DNA from: Gammaproteobacteria bacterium
GTDB taxonomy: Bacteria; Pseudomonadota; Gammaproteobacteria; Ga0077536
Direction of reading: 5' to 3'
DNA: 64,000 bases
Assembly (NCBI GenBank): GCA_024235015.1
Contig: JACKNG010000007.1
Coordinates: forward strand, 102,501-166,500
Below the pieces are notes generated by a model. It had not been told where the DNA came from. It ran no database searches and worked only from the letters and a program-made list of their open reading frames with translations. Positions 44,931 through 53,825 of this stretch are shown here, piece after piece. A program made the translations under genes and the position numbers. Numbering within the stretch: the stretch's first letter is position 1; every line of letters starts with the position of its first letter.

Positions 44931-46304
44931 TCACCGGCCTCGCGCGTGTTCCGTACCCAGCTCCTCCTGCCAGCGCGCGAGTTGTGCGCCGATCCGCGTG
45001 CCGCTGACGATCTGCGGCTGCGAGGCCTCCAGTCCCTCGCGCGCCTCGCGCGCGGCGATCGCGCTGCGGGCGAGCTCGGCGGCGGCGGCGAGGTCGGTGG
45101 TACGGCCGAGGGCGTCGGCGAAGAAAGCCTCGCCGAAGTAGGTCCAGGCATTCTCGTGGCTGCAGCCGAAGGAGCTGCGATCGGCGGCGGCAGCCGTGAT
45201 CAGCAGGGTGTCGGGCGAGCGCAGCGGGGCGACGAAGCTGCCCGAGTAGCAGGCCGAGATCACCACCACCCGCCAGCGGATGCCGGCGGCGTCGAGGGCG
45301 GCGCGCAGGTCGTCGCCGTGGATGTCGTTGGGTGCGATGCCGGCGAAATCGGCTGCCAGGGTGGCGTCGTCGTCGCCGTGCGAGGTCAGGTAGACGAACA
45401 CCATGTCCTCGTCGCGATCGATGACCTGGCCGAGGCGGGCCAGCGCGCGGCTCAGGTTGGGCAGGTTGGCCAGCGGCAGGGTGTCCCGGGTCTCGGGGTG
45501 GTTGACCAGCAGCAGGGTGTGGTCGTGCAGGCCGAGGCGGTGCTCGACGATGCTGCGCGCCGCGCGGACCTCGCGCAGGAACACGTCCTGGCCGGCATAG
45601 GGGGCGACGGCGAGGAAGTAGACGTCGACGCGGCCGGGTACCGGCGCAGCGAGACCGGCCAGCGCCGCGTCGAGCAAGCCGGCCTGGTGGTAGTACACGC
45701 CCTCGACGTCGATCGTCGGCGTCGCCGGTTGCGGGCGGTAGAAGAGGGCGGCCTGCGGCAGCACGAAGGCGATGGCGGCGAGGCCGCCGGCGTAGCTGCC
45801 GGCGGCGGCGAGGGCACGCGGCCAGGGCGTGCGCGGCAGCATCATCAGGGCACGCAGGAAGATCAGGGCGAGCCAGGCCAGGGTCGCGGTGCGCCACAGA
45901 TCGTCGTGGACGGCGGCCGCGCTGCCCGCCAGCGCGGCGGCGACGTGCGCGCTGCCGCCGCTGATCAACGCCACCGGCAACGCAGCGTTGAGCAGCACCA
46001 CGCCGAGACGGGCGGCATCGTGCAGGGCGCGCGCGGCCCAGCTCGCCACGACCAGTGCCAGCAGCCAGGTCTGGAAGCAGGCCAGCTCGGTGGCCAGGCC
46101 CCAGATCCAGAAGTGGCTGGTGGCGCCGGCGTCGAGCTTGGCTGCCAGGACCACCAACAGCCAGTAGGCGACGAGCGTGGCGAGCAGTGCGCGCGGGGTG
46201 CCGTGGATCGCCGACAGGCGCGGGCGGCGGCCCAGCGCCAGGCGCCAGCCGGCGGCGAAGTTGGCCGCGAGTTCGCCGGCGAGATGGCCTGCCGGTGCGT
46301 TCAA
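44931..46304 (-). CDS. C13 family (legumain-like) peptidase with membrane N-terminus
   Basis: 457 aa if started at the TTG at 46304. The N-terminal half holds about five membrane helices. The C-terminal half carries the peptidase C13 catalytic pair: H309 in VFVYLTSHGDDD and C352 in VVVISACYSGSFV. FVAPLRSPDTLLITAAAADRSSFGCSHENAWTYFGEAFFADAL follows as the usual substrate-groove block. A membrane-anchored bacterial caspase/legumain-type cysteine peptidase with unknown substrate. No ATG or GTG precedes the hydrophobic start in frame, so the start is uncertain. Divergent from yhbY. Confidence 0.72.
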   Translation of the reverse strand: MNAPAGHLAGELAANFAAGWRLALGRRPRLSAIHGTPRALLATLVAYWLLVVLAAKLDAGATSHFWIWGLATELACFQTWLLALVVASWAARALHDAARLGVVLLNAALPVALISGGSAHVAAALAGSAAAVHDDLWRTATLAWLALIFLRALMMLPRTPWPRALAAAGSYAGGLAAIAFVLPQAALFYRPQPATPTIDVEGVYYHQAGLLDAALAGLAAPVPGRVDVYFLAVAPYAGQDVFLREVRAARSIVEHRLGLHDHTLLLVNHPETRDTLPLANLPNLSRALARLGQVIDRDEDMVFVYLTSHGDDDATLAADFAGIAPNDIHGDDLRAALDAAGIRWRVVVISACYSGSFVAPLRSPDTLLITAAAADRSSFGCSHENAWTYFGEAFFADALGRTTDLAAAAELARSAIAAREAREGLEASQPQIVSGTRIGAQLARWQEELGTEHARGR

Positions 46305-46388
46305 ACCGGTGCCGCCGGGTGCGCGCAGGCGGGGGCGATTTGTGAAATCATGCCGTCGAATCCGAACCAGCGAAAACCGCCCGAGACT

Positions 46389-46682
46389 ATGTTGACGCCC
46401 GCAGCCAAACGCAAGCTCAAGCAGAGTGCGCACCATCTCAAGCCCGTGGTGCTGGTCGGCCAGCACGGCCTGACGGCGGCGGTGATGGCGGAGATCGACC
46501 GCGCCCTGACCGATCACGAGCTGATCAAGGTGCATTTCCGCGGCATGGAACGCGACGAGCGCGGGCAGGAAATCGCGCGCGCGGCCGCGGCGCTGGCTGC
46601 CGATGTCGTCAGCACCATCGGCGGCATGGCGGTGCTCTACCGTGAGAACCCGGACAAGGCCCAGCCGCGGGGGCGGGCATGA
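46389..46682 (+). CDS. yhbY: YhbY/CRM-domain ribosome-associated RNA-binding protein
   Basis: 97 aa. Single CRM domain: KRKLKQSAHHLKPVVLVGQHGLTAAVMAEIDRALTDHELIKVHFRG, with the GxxG motif (VGQHG) and the acidic LTDHELIKV strand typical of YhbY. It binds 50S precursors. Its stop overlaps the start of lpdA by four bases (ATGA), so the two are translationally coupled, an unusual pairing. The C-terminal PRGRA tail is short. Confidence 0.9.
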   Translation: MLTPAAKRKLKQSAHHLKPVVLVGQHGLTAAVMAEIDRALTDHELIKVHFRGMERDERGQEIARAAAALAADVVSTIGGMAVLYRENPDKAQPRGRA

Positions 46683-48085
46683 AGGCCGAGCTGCTCGTCC
46701 TCGGCGCCGGGCCCGGCGGCTACACCGCGGCCTTCCGGGCCGCCGACCTGGGCCTCGCCGTGACCCTGGTCGAGCGCGGTCCGACCCTCGGCGGAGTCTG
46801 CCTGAACGTCGGCTGCATACCGTCCAAGGCACTGTTGCATGCCGCCGGCGTGATGAGCGAGGCGCGCGCGCTGGCCGCGCACGGCATCGATTTCGGCCAG
46901 CCGGCCATCGACCTCGCACGCCTGCGCGGCTGGAAGGACAAGGTCGTCGGCCAACTCACCAAGGGCCTCGACGGCCTGGCGCGCCAGCGCAAGGTCACGG
47001 TGGTCCGCGGTACGGGCGCCTTCACTGGCCCGCACACCCTTGCGGTCACGACCGACGACGGCACGGTGAGCGAGCTCGAGTTCGCCCAGGCCATCATCGC
47101 CGCCGGTTCCGAGCCGGTGTCGCTGCCCGGCGTACCGGCCGACCATCCGCGCGTGATCGATTCGACCGGGGCGCTGGCCCTGGCGGACATCCCGGCGCGC
47201 CTGCTGGTCATCGGCGGCGGCATCATCGGCCTGGAGATGGCCACCGTCTACGCCGAGCTCGGCAGCCGGGTCAGCGTGGTCGAGCTCACCGACGGCCTCA
47301 TCCCGGGCGCGGATCGCGACATCGTCAAGCCGCTGGAGAAGCGCCTGCGCGGACGTTTCGAAGCCATCCATACCGGCACCCGCGTGACGGCCGTCGAAGC
47401 GCACGACGAGGATGTCGAAGTGCGTTTCGAAGGCCCGGACGCGCCGCCCTCGGCGCGCTTCGACCGCGTGCTGGTCGCGGTCGGCCGCCGTCCCAACGGC
47501 CAGGCCATCGGCGCCGAGCAGGCCGGTATCGCGGTCGACGAGCGCGGTTTCATCGCAGTCGACCAGCAGATGCGTACCAACCTCGCCCACGTCTTCGCCA
47601 TCGGCGACGTCGTCGGCCAGCCCATGCTCGCGCACAAGGCCGTGCACGAGGGACGGGTCGCCGCCGAGGTCGCGGCCGGGCACAAGGCCGCATTCGACGC
47701 CCGGGTCATTCCGGCCGTGGCCTACACCGACCCGGAAGTCGCCTGGGTGGGAATCACCGAGACCGACGCCAGGCAGGCCGGCATCGCATTCGACACCGGC
47801 GTGTTCCCGTGGGCAGCGAGCGGCCGCGCGCTGTCGCTCGGACGCAGCGAGGGCCTGACCAAGCTGGTCTTCGACGGCGACGGCCGCGTCATCGGCGCTG
47901 GCATCGTCGGCCCGCACGCCGGTGATCTGATTGCCGAGGTCACCCTGGCGATCGAGATGGGCGCCGACGCCGAGGATCTCGCCCTGACCATTCATCCCCA
48001 CCCGACCCTGTCGGAGACGGTGGCGATGGCGGCGGAGGTGTTCAGCGGCTCGATTACCGACCTCTACCTGCCGCGACGGCGCTGA
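46679..48085 (+). CDS. lpdA: Dihydrolipoyl dehydrogenase
   Basis: 468 aa, the family norm. FAD-binding LVLGAGPGGYTAAFRAADLG, redox disulfide C41 and C46 in GGVCLNVGCIPSKALLH, NAD-binding IGGGIIGLEMATVYAELGSRV near 180, and the dimer-interface active site HPHPTLSETV with catalytic His-Glu near 440. E3 component of 2-oxoacid dehydrogenases and the glycine cleavage system; this copy is not inside such an operon. It starts within the end of yhbY. A gcvH-like gene lies 2 kb upstream. Confidence 0.93.
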   Translation: MKAELLVLGAGPGGYTAAFRAADLGLAVTLVERGPTLGGVCLNVGCIPSKALLHAAGVMSEARALAAHGIDFGQPAIDLARLRGWKDKVVGQLTKGLDGLARQRKVTVVRGTGAFTGPHTLAVTTDDGTVSELEFAQAIIAAGSEPVSLPGVPADHPRVIDSTGALALADIPARLLVIGGGIIGLEMATVYAELGSRVSVVELTDGLIPGADRDIVKPLEKRLRGRFEAIHTGTRVTAVEAHDEDVEVRFEGPDAPPSARFDRVLVAVGRRPNGQAIGAEQAGIAVDERGFIAVDQQMRTNLAHVFAIGDVVGQPMLAHKAVHEGRVAAEVAAGHKAAFDARVIPAVAYTDPEVAWVGITETDARQAGIAFDTGVFPWAASGRALSLGRSEGLTKLVFDGDGRVIGAGIVGPHAGDLIAEVTLAIEMGADAEDLALTIHPHPTLSETVAMAAEVFSGSITDLYLPRRR

Positions 48086-48120
48086 AGCCGTCGTCGGCGC
48101 GTAATCCGCCGCGGGCATTC

Positions 48121-48170
48121 TTGACAAGGCGCCGGGCGCACCCCTAGAGTGCGCCGCAACATAATGTTGC
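48121..48170 (+). promoter_or_regulatory. Candidate sigma-70 promoter and palindrome upstream of phaC
   Basis: TTGACA at 48121-48126, an 18-base gap, then TAGAGT (48145-48150) as a moderate -10. Just downstream is the perfect palindrome GCAACATAATGTTGC at 48156-48170, a likely operator overlapping the start of transcription. The phaC ATG follows at 48228. A regulator (for example a PhaR-like repressor) is inferred; none is encoded here. Confidence 0.5.
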
Positions 48171-48227
48171 GATGCAACAAAACGGTCGGGCACCGCCCGT
48201 CCTATGCGCGAGCTGGAGGAGCGACAC

Positions 48228-50021
48228 ATGGATCAGGACACGATCTTCAAGAACCTGCCGAGCCCGCTTGAGCTGAGCGAGGCGATGGCCAAGGTCGGTG
48301 AGCAGTCCCAGGCCCTGATCGCGCAGTTCATGGAAGGCCAGGGGCAGACCGACCTCTCGCGCGTCGACCCGCTCGGCCTGCTGCCCGCCTTCAGCGCCTT
48401 CGTGCAACAGCTCGCCCGCGATCCCTCGCGCCTGGTCGAAGCCCAGATCGAGGCCTGGAACGCCTACCTGCAGGTGTGGCAGCACACCGCCCAGCGCCTG
48501 TTCGGCCTGGGCGCGGCCGCGACCGGCAGCACGACCAAGGACCGCCGCTTCAAGGACGAGGACTGGGAACGCAACCCCTTCTTCGACTACGTCCGCCAGA
48601 CCTACCTCGTCACCGCGCAACTGCTGCAGGGCCTGGTCAACGGCGCCGACGGCCTCGACGAGAAGACCGCGCGCAAGGTCGCCTTCTACACCCAGCAGTA
48701 CATCGACGCCCTGGCGCCGACCAACTTCGCCATGACCAACCCGCAGGTACTGCACGCGACCATCGAGTCGGGCGGACGCAACCTGCTCGACGGCCTGAAG
48801 AACTTCCTCGACGACATCGACCCGCGCGACGGCCGCCTGCGCACCCGGATGGTCGATACCAGCGCGTTCGAGCTCGGCAAGAACGTCGCCGTTACCCCGG
48901 GCAAGGTGGTGTTCCAGAACGAGCTCATGCAGCTCATCCAGTACAGCCCCAGCACGGCCGAGGTCGATCGCCGGCCGCTGCTGATCATTCCGCCGTGGAT
49001 CAACAAGTTCTACATCCTCGACCTGCAGCCGCGGAATTCCTTCATCAAGTGGGCGGTAGCCCAGGGCCTGACGGTGTTCGTGATCTCCTGGGTCAACCCG
49101 GACGCCACGCTCGCCGATCTCGATTTCGACGACTACGTGCGCCAGGGGCCGCTGGCAGCGCTCGACGCCGTCGAGGCCGCGACCGGCGAACGCGAGGTCA
49201 ACGTCATCGGCTATTGCCTCGGCGGTACCCTGCTCGGCGCCACGCTCGCCCTGATGAAGGCGCGTGGAGACGATCGCATCAACGCCGCGACCTTCTTCAC
49301 CGCCATGCTCGATTTCTCCGAGCCCGGCGATCTCGGCGTGTTCATCGACGAGCAGCAGCTGTCCGCGCTGGAAGCGAAGATGGCCGAGCGCGGCTACCTC
49401 GACGGCGGCGAGATGTCGACGACGTTCAACATGCTGCGCTCGAACGACCTCATCTGGTCGTTCGTCATCAACAACTACCTGCTCGGCCGCCAGCCGATGG
49501 CCTTCGACCTCCTGTACTGGAACTCCGATTCGACGCGCATGCCGGCGCGCATGCACAGCACCTACCTGCGCAAGATGTATCTCGAGAACGTGTTCCGTGA
49601 GCCGGGCGGTATCAGCATCGACGGCACGCCGATCGATCTCTCGCTGATCGACAACCCGGCCTGTTTCGTCTCGGCGGTCGAGGACCACATCGCGCCGTGG
49701 AAGTCGACCTTCATGGGCGCGCGCCTGCTCAGCGGGCCGACCCGCTTCATCCTCGGCCAGGCCGGCCATGTCGCCGGCATCATCAATCCGCCCGGGCCGC
49801 GCCAGTACGGTTACTTCAGCGGGCCGGAAGTCGACGGACTCGACGCCGAGGCGTGGTTTGCCCAGGCCGAGCTCAAGGAAGAATCGTGGTGGAACGAGTG
49901 GGCAGCCTGGATGGCCGGCCACGGCGGCGGCAAGGTGCCGGCACGTGAGCCCGGCACGGGCGGCCTCGCGGCGCTGGAGGACGCGCCCGGCAGCTACGTG
50001 CGCCTGCGCATCACGCCCTGA
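48228..50021 (+). CDS. phaC: Class I poly(3-hydroxyalkanoate) synthase
   Basis: 597 aa. N-terminal about 200 residues typical of PhaC-N, then an alpha/beta-hydrolase core with the modified lipase box GYCLGG (catalytic C330), D486 in AVEDHIAP and H514 in GQAGHVAGIINPPG. It polymerises (R)-3-hydroxyacyl-CoA on storage granules. Length and the absence of PhaE place it in class I. GGAGGAG at seven bases supports the ATG at 48228 over 48204. It stands alone: no phaA, phaB or phasin in the window. Palindrome and promoter upstream suggest its own control. Confidence 0.93.
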   Translation: MDQDTIFKNLPSPLELSEAMAKVGEQSQALIAQFMEGQGQTDLSRVDPLGLLPAFSAFVQQLARDPSRLVEAQIEAWNAYLQVWQHTAQRLFGLGAAATGSTTKDRRFKDEDWERNPFFDYVRQTYLVTAQLLQGLVNGADGLDEKTARKVAFYTQQYIDALAPTNFAMTNPQVLHATIESGGRNLLDGLKNFLDDIDPRDGRLRTRMVDTSAFELGKNVAVTPGKVVFQNELMQLIQYSPSTAEVDRRPLLIIPPWINKFYILDLQPRNSFIKWAVAQGLTVFVISWVNPDATLADLDFDDYVRQGPLAALDAVEAATGEREVNVIGYCLGGTLLGATLALMKARGDDRINAATFFTAMLDFSEPGDLGVFIDEQQLSALEAKMAERGYLDGGEMSTTFNMLRSNDLIWSFVINNYLLGRQPMAFDLLYWNSDSTRMPARMHSTYLRKMYLENVFREPGGISIDGTPIDLSLIDNPACFVSAVEDHIAPWKSTFMGARLLSGPTRFILGQAGHVAGIINPPGPRQYGYFSGPEVDGLDAEAWFAQAELKEESWWNEWAAWMAGHGGGKVPAREPGTGGLAALEDAPGSYVRLRITP

Positions 50022-50074
50022 AGGCGGGGTTCCCGGTCGATACGCTCTGAGCCGGGCCGCACGCGCGGCCGCGC

Positions 50075-50968
50075 TCAGTGCGCATCGCGCTCCGGCAGCA
50101 GGATCGAGAGGGCCTCGGCGACGTCGTCGTCGACCCGGCCCATCAGCTCGTCGATGGTCTCCGCGTCGAGCCCGGTGAGGGCGAGCGCCGCCGTATCGTA
50201 CTCGGGGGTGGGCTCGCTCTCGGGCGAGTCCGAGGTCACCGCGCGGGCGGTGGTCGCCGCGATGGAGACGATGGCCGTGTCCGGCTGGTCCTCGTCGGCC
50301 AGGTTGTCGATGGCATGGGTGTGCAACAGGATCGGCAACACCAGGCCGGCCGACAGGTTCCAGTGACGCAGCAACTCGGCGCTGACCTCGGCGTAGTCGA
50401 AGCCGAAACGTTCGCGCTGGAGTTCGAAATAGGGCCGCCCGAGTTTGCGCGCAGCGGCCTGCGCTTCCAGGCAGGCCTCGGGCATCTCGTGGGCGATGAC
50501 CAGGCTGCCGATGTTGTGCAGCAGCCCGCACAGGAACAGGCGTTCGGGCGCCGGCAGGCCGACCCGGGCGGCGAGCTCGCGCGCACAGGCCGCGCTGTAG
50601 ACGCTCAGGCGCCAGAATTCGCGGATGTCGAACACGTCGCTGCGCAGGCGCGACAGCGAGCCCACCGCCGAGGTCGCCAGGGCCATGTCGTGGATCTGGC
50701 GCATGCCGAGCACGCGCACGGCATGGGCAATCGAGTCGATCGGTGCCATGAGCCCGAGGTAGGCGCTGTTGACCAGGCGCAGCACGCGGCCGGCCAGGGC
50801 CGGGTCGCTGCTGACGATCTCGGCCAGCTGACGCAGGTCGGCATCGGGGTCGTCGACCGCCTGGCGGATGCGCACGTAGGCCTGCGGCAGCGGGACGAGA
50901 TCGACCATGCCGTGGACCAGCGCAGTGGCCGGGGCGAGCGGGGTCTGAGCGTGTTCGGGCGCGTTCAT
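50075..50968 (-). CDS. HDOD domain signalling protein
   Basis: 297 aa. HDOD domain from about residue 20 to 215: LVPLPQAYVRIRQAVDDPDADLRQLAEIVSSDPALAGRVLRLVNSAYLGL, SIAHAVRVLGMRQIHDMALATS, and LFLCGLLHNIGSLVIAHEMPEA. HDOD proteins are non-catalytic relatives of HD-GYP/HD domains and usually take part in signal transduction. The acidic C-terminal 70 residues have no known domain. Convergent with phaC, 53 bases apart. Confidence 0.88.
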   Translation of the reverse strand: MNAPEHAQTPLAPATALVHGMVDLVPLPQAYVRIRQAVDDPDADLRQLAEIVSSDPALAGRVLRLVNSAYLGLMAPIDSIAHAVRVLGMRQIHDMALATSAVGSLSRLRSDVFDIREFWRLSVYSAACARELAARVGLPAPERLFLCGLLHNIGSLVIAHEMPEACLEAQAAARKLGRPYFELQRERFGFDYAEVSAELLRHWNLSAGLVLPILLHTHAIDNLADEDQPDTAIVSIAATTARAVTSDSPESEPTPEYDTAALALTGLDAETIDELMGRVDDDVAEALSILLPERDAH

Positions 50969-51130
50969 GTGCGGGTTAGCGGCGCGATTCTGCAGTGACT
51001 TTAGAACGCGCCGCGCGCGACGCGCGAACTGTGAGCGGCTCGACAGGTGGCTCTGCCCGCCGCGTTGCGGCGCCACGGGTTCCGCGCTCAAATGACCGCC
51101 TAGACCTGCACGGACGATGCCCGATCGCCG

Positions 51131-52378
51131 ATGTCCGGTTCCGCCCGATCCCCGTCAGCCAGCGGCCCCCGCGGCATCCATCGCCTGCGCCAACTGGCCG
51201 CGGCCGGTGATGCCGACGCCGCCTACCAGCTCGGTCGCTGCTACGCGCACGGCTGGGCCGTGGCGGTCGACCGCGACGCGGCCCTGCGCTGGCTGCTCGT
51301 GGCGGCCGCCGGCGGTCATGCCCGCGCGGCCTGCGCGGCGACCGCGAGCTACCTGGAAAGCGGCGGGGAGGCGACGCTCGCTGCGCGGATCCCCGGCGTC
51401 CTCGAGGCCGCCTGCAACGCCGCCGAACCCGAGGCCTTCGCCCTGCGCGGCTGGTGTCGCCAGCATGGCCGGCTGTTGGCGCGCGACGTCGTTGCCGCGG
51501 TCCGGGACTATCGCCTGGGAGCTCAAGGGGGCAGCGCCGGCGCGGCCTACAACCTCGCCCTGTGCTTGCTGCGCGGCGTGGGCACGGCCGTGGATATCGC
51601 GGGCGCGGTCGCGGCGTTGGAGCAGGCTGCCGAGCAGGACCACCCGCGTGCCCAGCTGATGCTCGGGCGGCTGTTGAGCGAGGGGCGGGGCGTCGCCCGC
51701 GACGTCACCGCGGCGCTCGGCTGGTACCGCGCCGCGGCGGCGACCGGTTATGCCAAGGCGCAATACAACCTCGGCCTGCTGCTGCTCGGCGGTGACGGCC
51801 CCGAGCAGGACGATGCCGAGGCGGCGCACTGGATCCGCCGCGCCGCCGAGCAGGGCCTGTGCAAGGCCCAGTTCACCCTGGCCCGGCTCTACCGCCGTGG
51901 CCTCGGCGTGCCGCCCGACAGCCGCGCGGCGGGACATTGGCTGGCCCAGGCCGCGAGTGGTGGTTATCCTCGCGCGCAGTACGAGCTGGCGCGACGCTGT
52001 GCCCGTAGCGGCGACGCCGCCGCCGCGCGGCGCTGGTTGCGGTCAGCGGCGCTGGCCGGCTTCGTCCGCGCGCAGACCGCACTCGGCCAGGCCCTGATCC
52101 GCCATGGTGATGCCATCGATGATCGTGAAGCCTGTGCCTGGTTCCGGCGCGCCGCGGCTGCGGATGCTGCCGCAGCCTACAACCTCGGGGTGTGCCAGCT
52201 CGCCGGGCGCGGCACGCCGCGCGACCTGCTCGCCGCGCACCGCAGCTTGACCCGCGCGCTGGCGCTCGGTGCGCCGGCCGCCGGCCGGGCGCTGGCCGAG
52301 CTCGAGCGCCGGCTCGATCCGGCAACCCTCGCCATCGCTCGCGCGGCCGGTGGCGTGCGCCCGTTACAGCGCGGGTGA
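51131..52378 (+). CDS. Sel1-repeat (TPR-like) protein
   Basis: 415 aa built largely of about nine Sel1 repeats, for example AAYQLGRCYAHGWAVAVDRDAALRWLLVAA, AAYNLALCLLRGVGTAVD and AQYNLGLLLLGGDGPEQDDAEAAHWIRRAAEQG. A solenoid for protein-protein contacts; no signal peptide, so probably cytoplasmic. A short C-terminal extension follows the last repeat. Its 3' end overlaps the 3' end of the convergent mltF gene by 15 bases. Partner unknown. Confidence 0.9.
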   Translation: MSGSARSPSASGPRGIHRLRQLAAAGDADAAYQLGRCYAHGWAVAVDRDAALRWLLVAAAGGHARAACAATASYLESGGEATLAARIPGVLEAACNAAEPEAFALRGWCRQHGRLLARDVVAAVRDYRLGAQGGSAGAAYNLALCLLRGVGTAVDIAGAVAALEQAAEQDHPRAQLMLGRLLSEGRGVARDVTAALGWYRAAAATGYAKAQYNLGLLLLGGDGPEQDDAEAAHWIRRAAEQGLCKAQFTLARLYRRGLGVPPDSRAAGHWLAQAASGGYPRAQYELARRCARSGDAAAARRWLRSAALAGFVRAQTALGQALIRHGDAIDDREACAWFRRAAAADAAAAYNLGVCQLAGRGTPRDLLAAHRSLTRALALGAPAAGRALAELERRLDPATLAIARAAGGVRPLQRG

Positions 52379-53746
52379 AATCGCCGGCGTGAGCGGCGCG
52401 GGCGGAGCGGGCGGGGCAGGCGGCGTGGTTTCCGCCTCGAGCCAGCGCAGCACGTCGTAGTAGCGGCGCGTGCTGTCGACGAAATGCACCGCCTGGTAAC
52501 CGCGCGCATAGCCGTGTCGCGTGCGGCGTGCCCACTTCTTGCTGGCCAGGCGGGGCAGGAATTCGCGCACGTCGGCCCAACGATCGGGGTTGCGGCCCGC
52601 GCGCGCGGTCAGTACCCGGGCGTCTTCGAGATGGCCGAACCCGATGTTGTAGGCGGCCAGCGCGAGCCAGGTGCGATCCGGCTCGCGGATGCGCTCGGGT
52701 AGTCGCGCCAGCATATCGGCGAGGTAGAGCGCGCCGCCGCGAATACTCTCGGCCCCGTCCAGGCGATCGACGCCGTAGGCCTTGGCGGTGGTGCGTGTCA
52801 GCATCATCAGGCCGCGCACCCCGGTCGGCGAGCGGGCGTCTTCCTGCCAGCGTGATTCCTGGTAGGCGATTGCGGCGATCAGGGTCCAGTCGAGCCCGGT
52901 CTGCGCCGCCGTGGCGATGAACTCGTCGCGGAAGCGCGGCAGGCGTTCGTCGTAGTCCCGTAGCAGCGCGCGCGACGCGACGTAGTCGAAATCGCCGCCG
53001 TGCGCGAAGTAGCGCGCCTCGAGCGCTGCCAGCTCGCCGGTGGCGCGCAGCGCGCGCAGGAACTCGAGCTGCGCCCGGCCCAGGCTGTCGTCGATGCCGG
53101 GTCGATACAGCCAGGCGACGGCCTGCGGCGCACCGAGTTCGAGCAGCGACAGGAGTTCAGGGTAGTAGGTCCGGGCACTGTCGAAATCGAAGGCGGTGAC
53201 GATGGCGTAGTCCAGGCGACCCTCGTCGACGTCCTGCAGCAGGCCGTCGGCCGCGGCATCCTGGCGCAGCGTCCATTGAAAACCCTCGCTCGGCGGCAGC
53301 TCGCGTTCGATCAGTTCACGCATGGCGCGACCACCGAGCGCTGCGCCGCGCAGTTCGCGCAGGTCGTCGACCGTGCGCGGCGCAACCCGGCCGCGCCGAT
53401 GCACGACGAGCACGCGGGCGATGGCATAGGTCGGGCCGTAGCGCAGGCGCGGGTCGCCGGGCCTGCCCACCGTGAGCAGGGCCGCGGCAACGTGGGCCTT
53501 GTTGGTGTCGAGCAGGCGTCGCAGGTCGGCGTAGCTGTCGGCGACGACGAAGCGTGGGCGCAGACCGAGCCAGGCCGCGAAGCGTGTCGCGAGATCGTGT
53601 TCGAAGCCGACCGGGCCATGCGGACCTTCGTAGTAGGTCGTCCCCGAGACGAGGGTTGCGATACGCAGCTCGCCGCCGGCGCGGATGACGTCGAGCGTGG
53701 GCGCGGGTTTGTCGCAGCCGGCAAGGCAGGCGAGTACCAGCGGCAT
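52364..53746 (-). CDS. mltF: Membrane-bound lytic murein transglycosylase F
   Basis: 460 aa. Lipoprotein-type N-terminus MPLVLACLAGC with lipobox Cys 11. Periplasmic solute-binding (SBP_bac_3) domain at about residues 22-260 (GELRIATLVSGTTYY, VGFEHDLATRFAAWLGL). C-terminal SLT domain with DWTLIAAIAYQESRWQEDARSPTGVRGLMMLT (catalytic Glu in AYQES) and AAYNIGFGHLEDA. It cleaves murein with formation of 1,6-anhydro-muramic acid. The N-region before the hydrophobic stretch lacks the usual basic residues, because in-frame codons for SRRLRW precede the first ATG without a normal start codon; the true start may be upstream. Divergent from the ligase gene by 79 bases. Confidence 0.87.
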   Translation of the reverse strand: MPLVLACLAGCDKPAPTLDVIRAGGELRIATLVSGTTYYEGPHGPVGFEHDLATRFAAWLGLRPRFVVADSYADLRRLLDTNKAHVAAALLTVGRPGDPRLRYGPTYAIARVLVVHRRGRVAPRTVDDLRELRGAALGGRAMRELIERELPPSEGFQWTLRQDAAADGLLQDVDEGRLDYAIVTAFDFDSARTYYPELLSLLELGAPQAVAWLYRPGIDDSLGRAQLEFLRALRATGELAALEARYFAHGGDFDYVASRALLRDYDERLPRFRDEFIATAAQTGLDWTLIAAIAYQESRWQEDARSPTGVRGLMMLTRTTAKAYGVDRLDGAESIRGGALYLADMLARLPERIREPDRTWLALAAYNIGFGHLEDARVLTARAGRNPDRWADVREFLPRLASKKWARRTRHGYARGYQAVHFVDSTRRYYDVLRWLEAETTPPAPPAPPAPLTPAISPAL

Positions 53747-53825
53747 CAGCCAGCGTAGTCTCCGGCTTGCAGGACAGTGAACGGCGCACGTAGTCTGGAT
53801 CGCCGTACGCCGAGGAAGCCTCCCG

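Noticed and set aside
50040..50072. GGCCGC-ACGC-GCGGCC hairpin between phaC and the HDOD gene as terminator
   Set aside because: No T run on either side; possible but not supportable.
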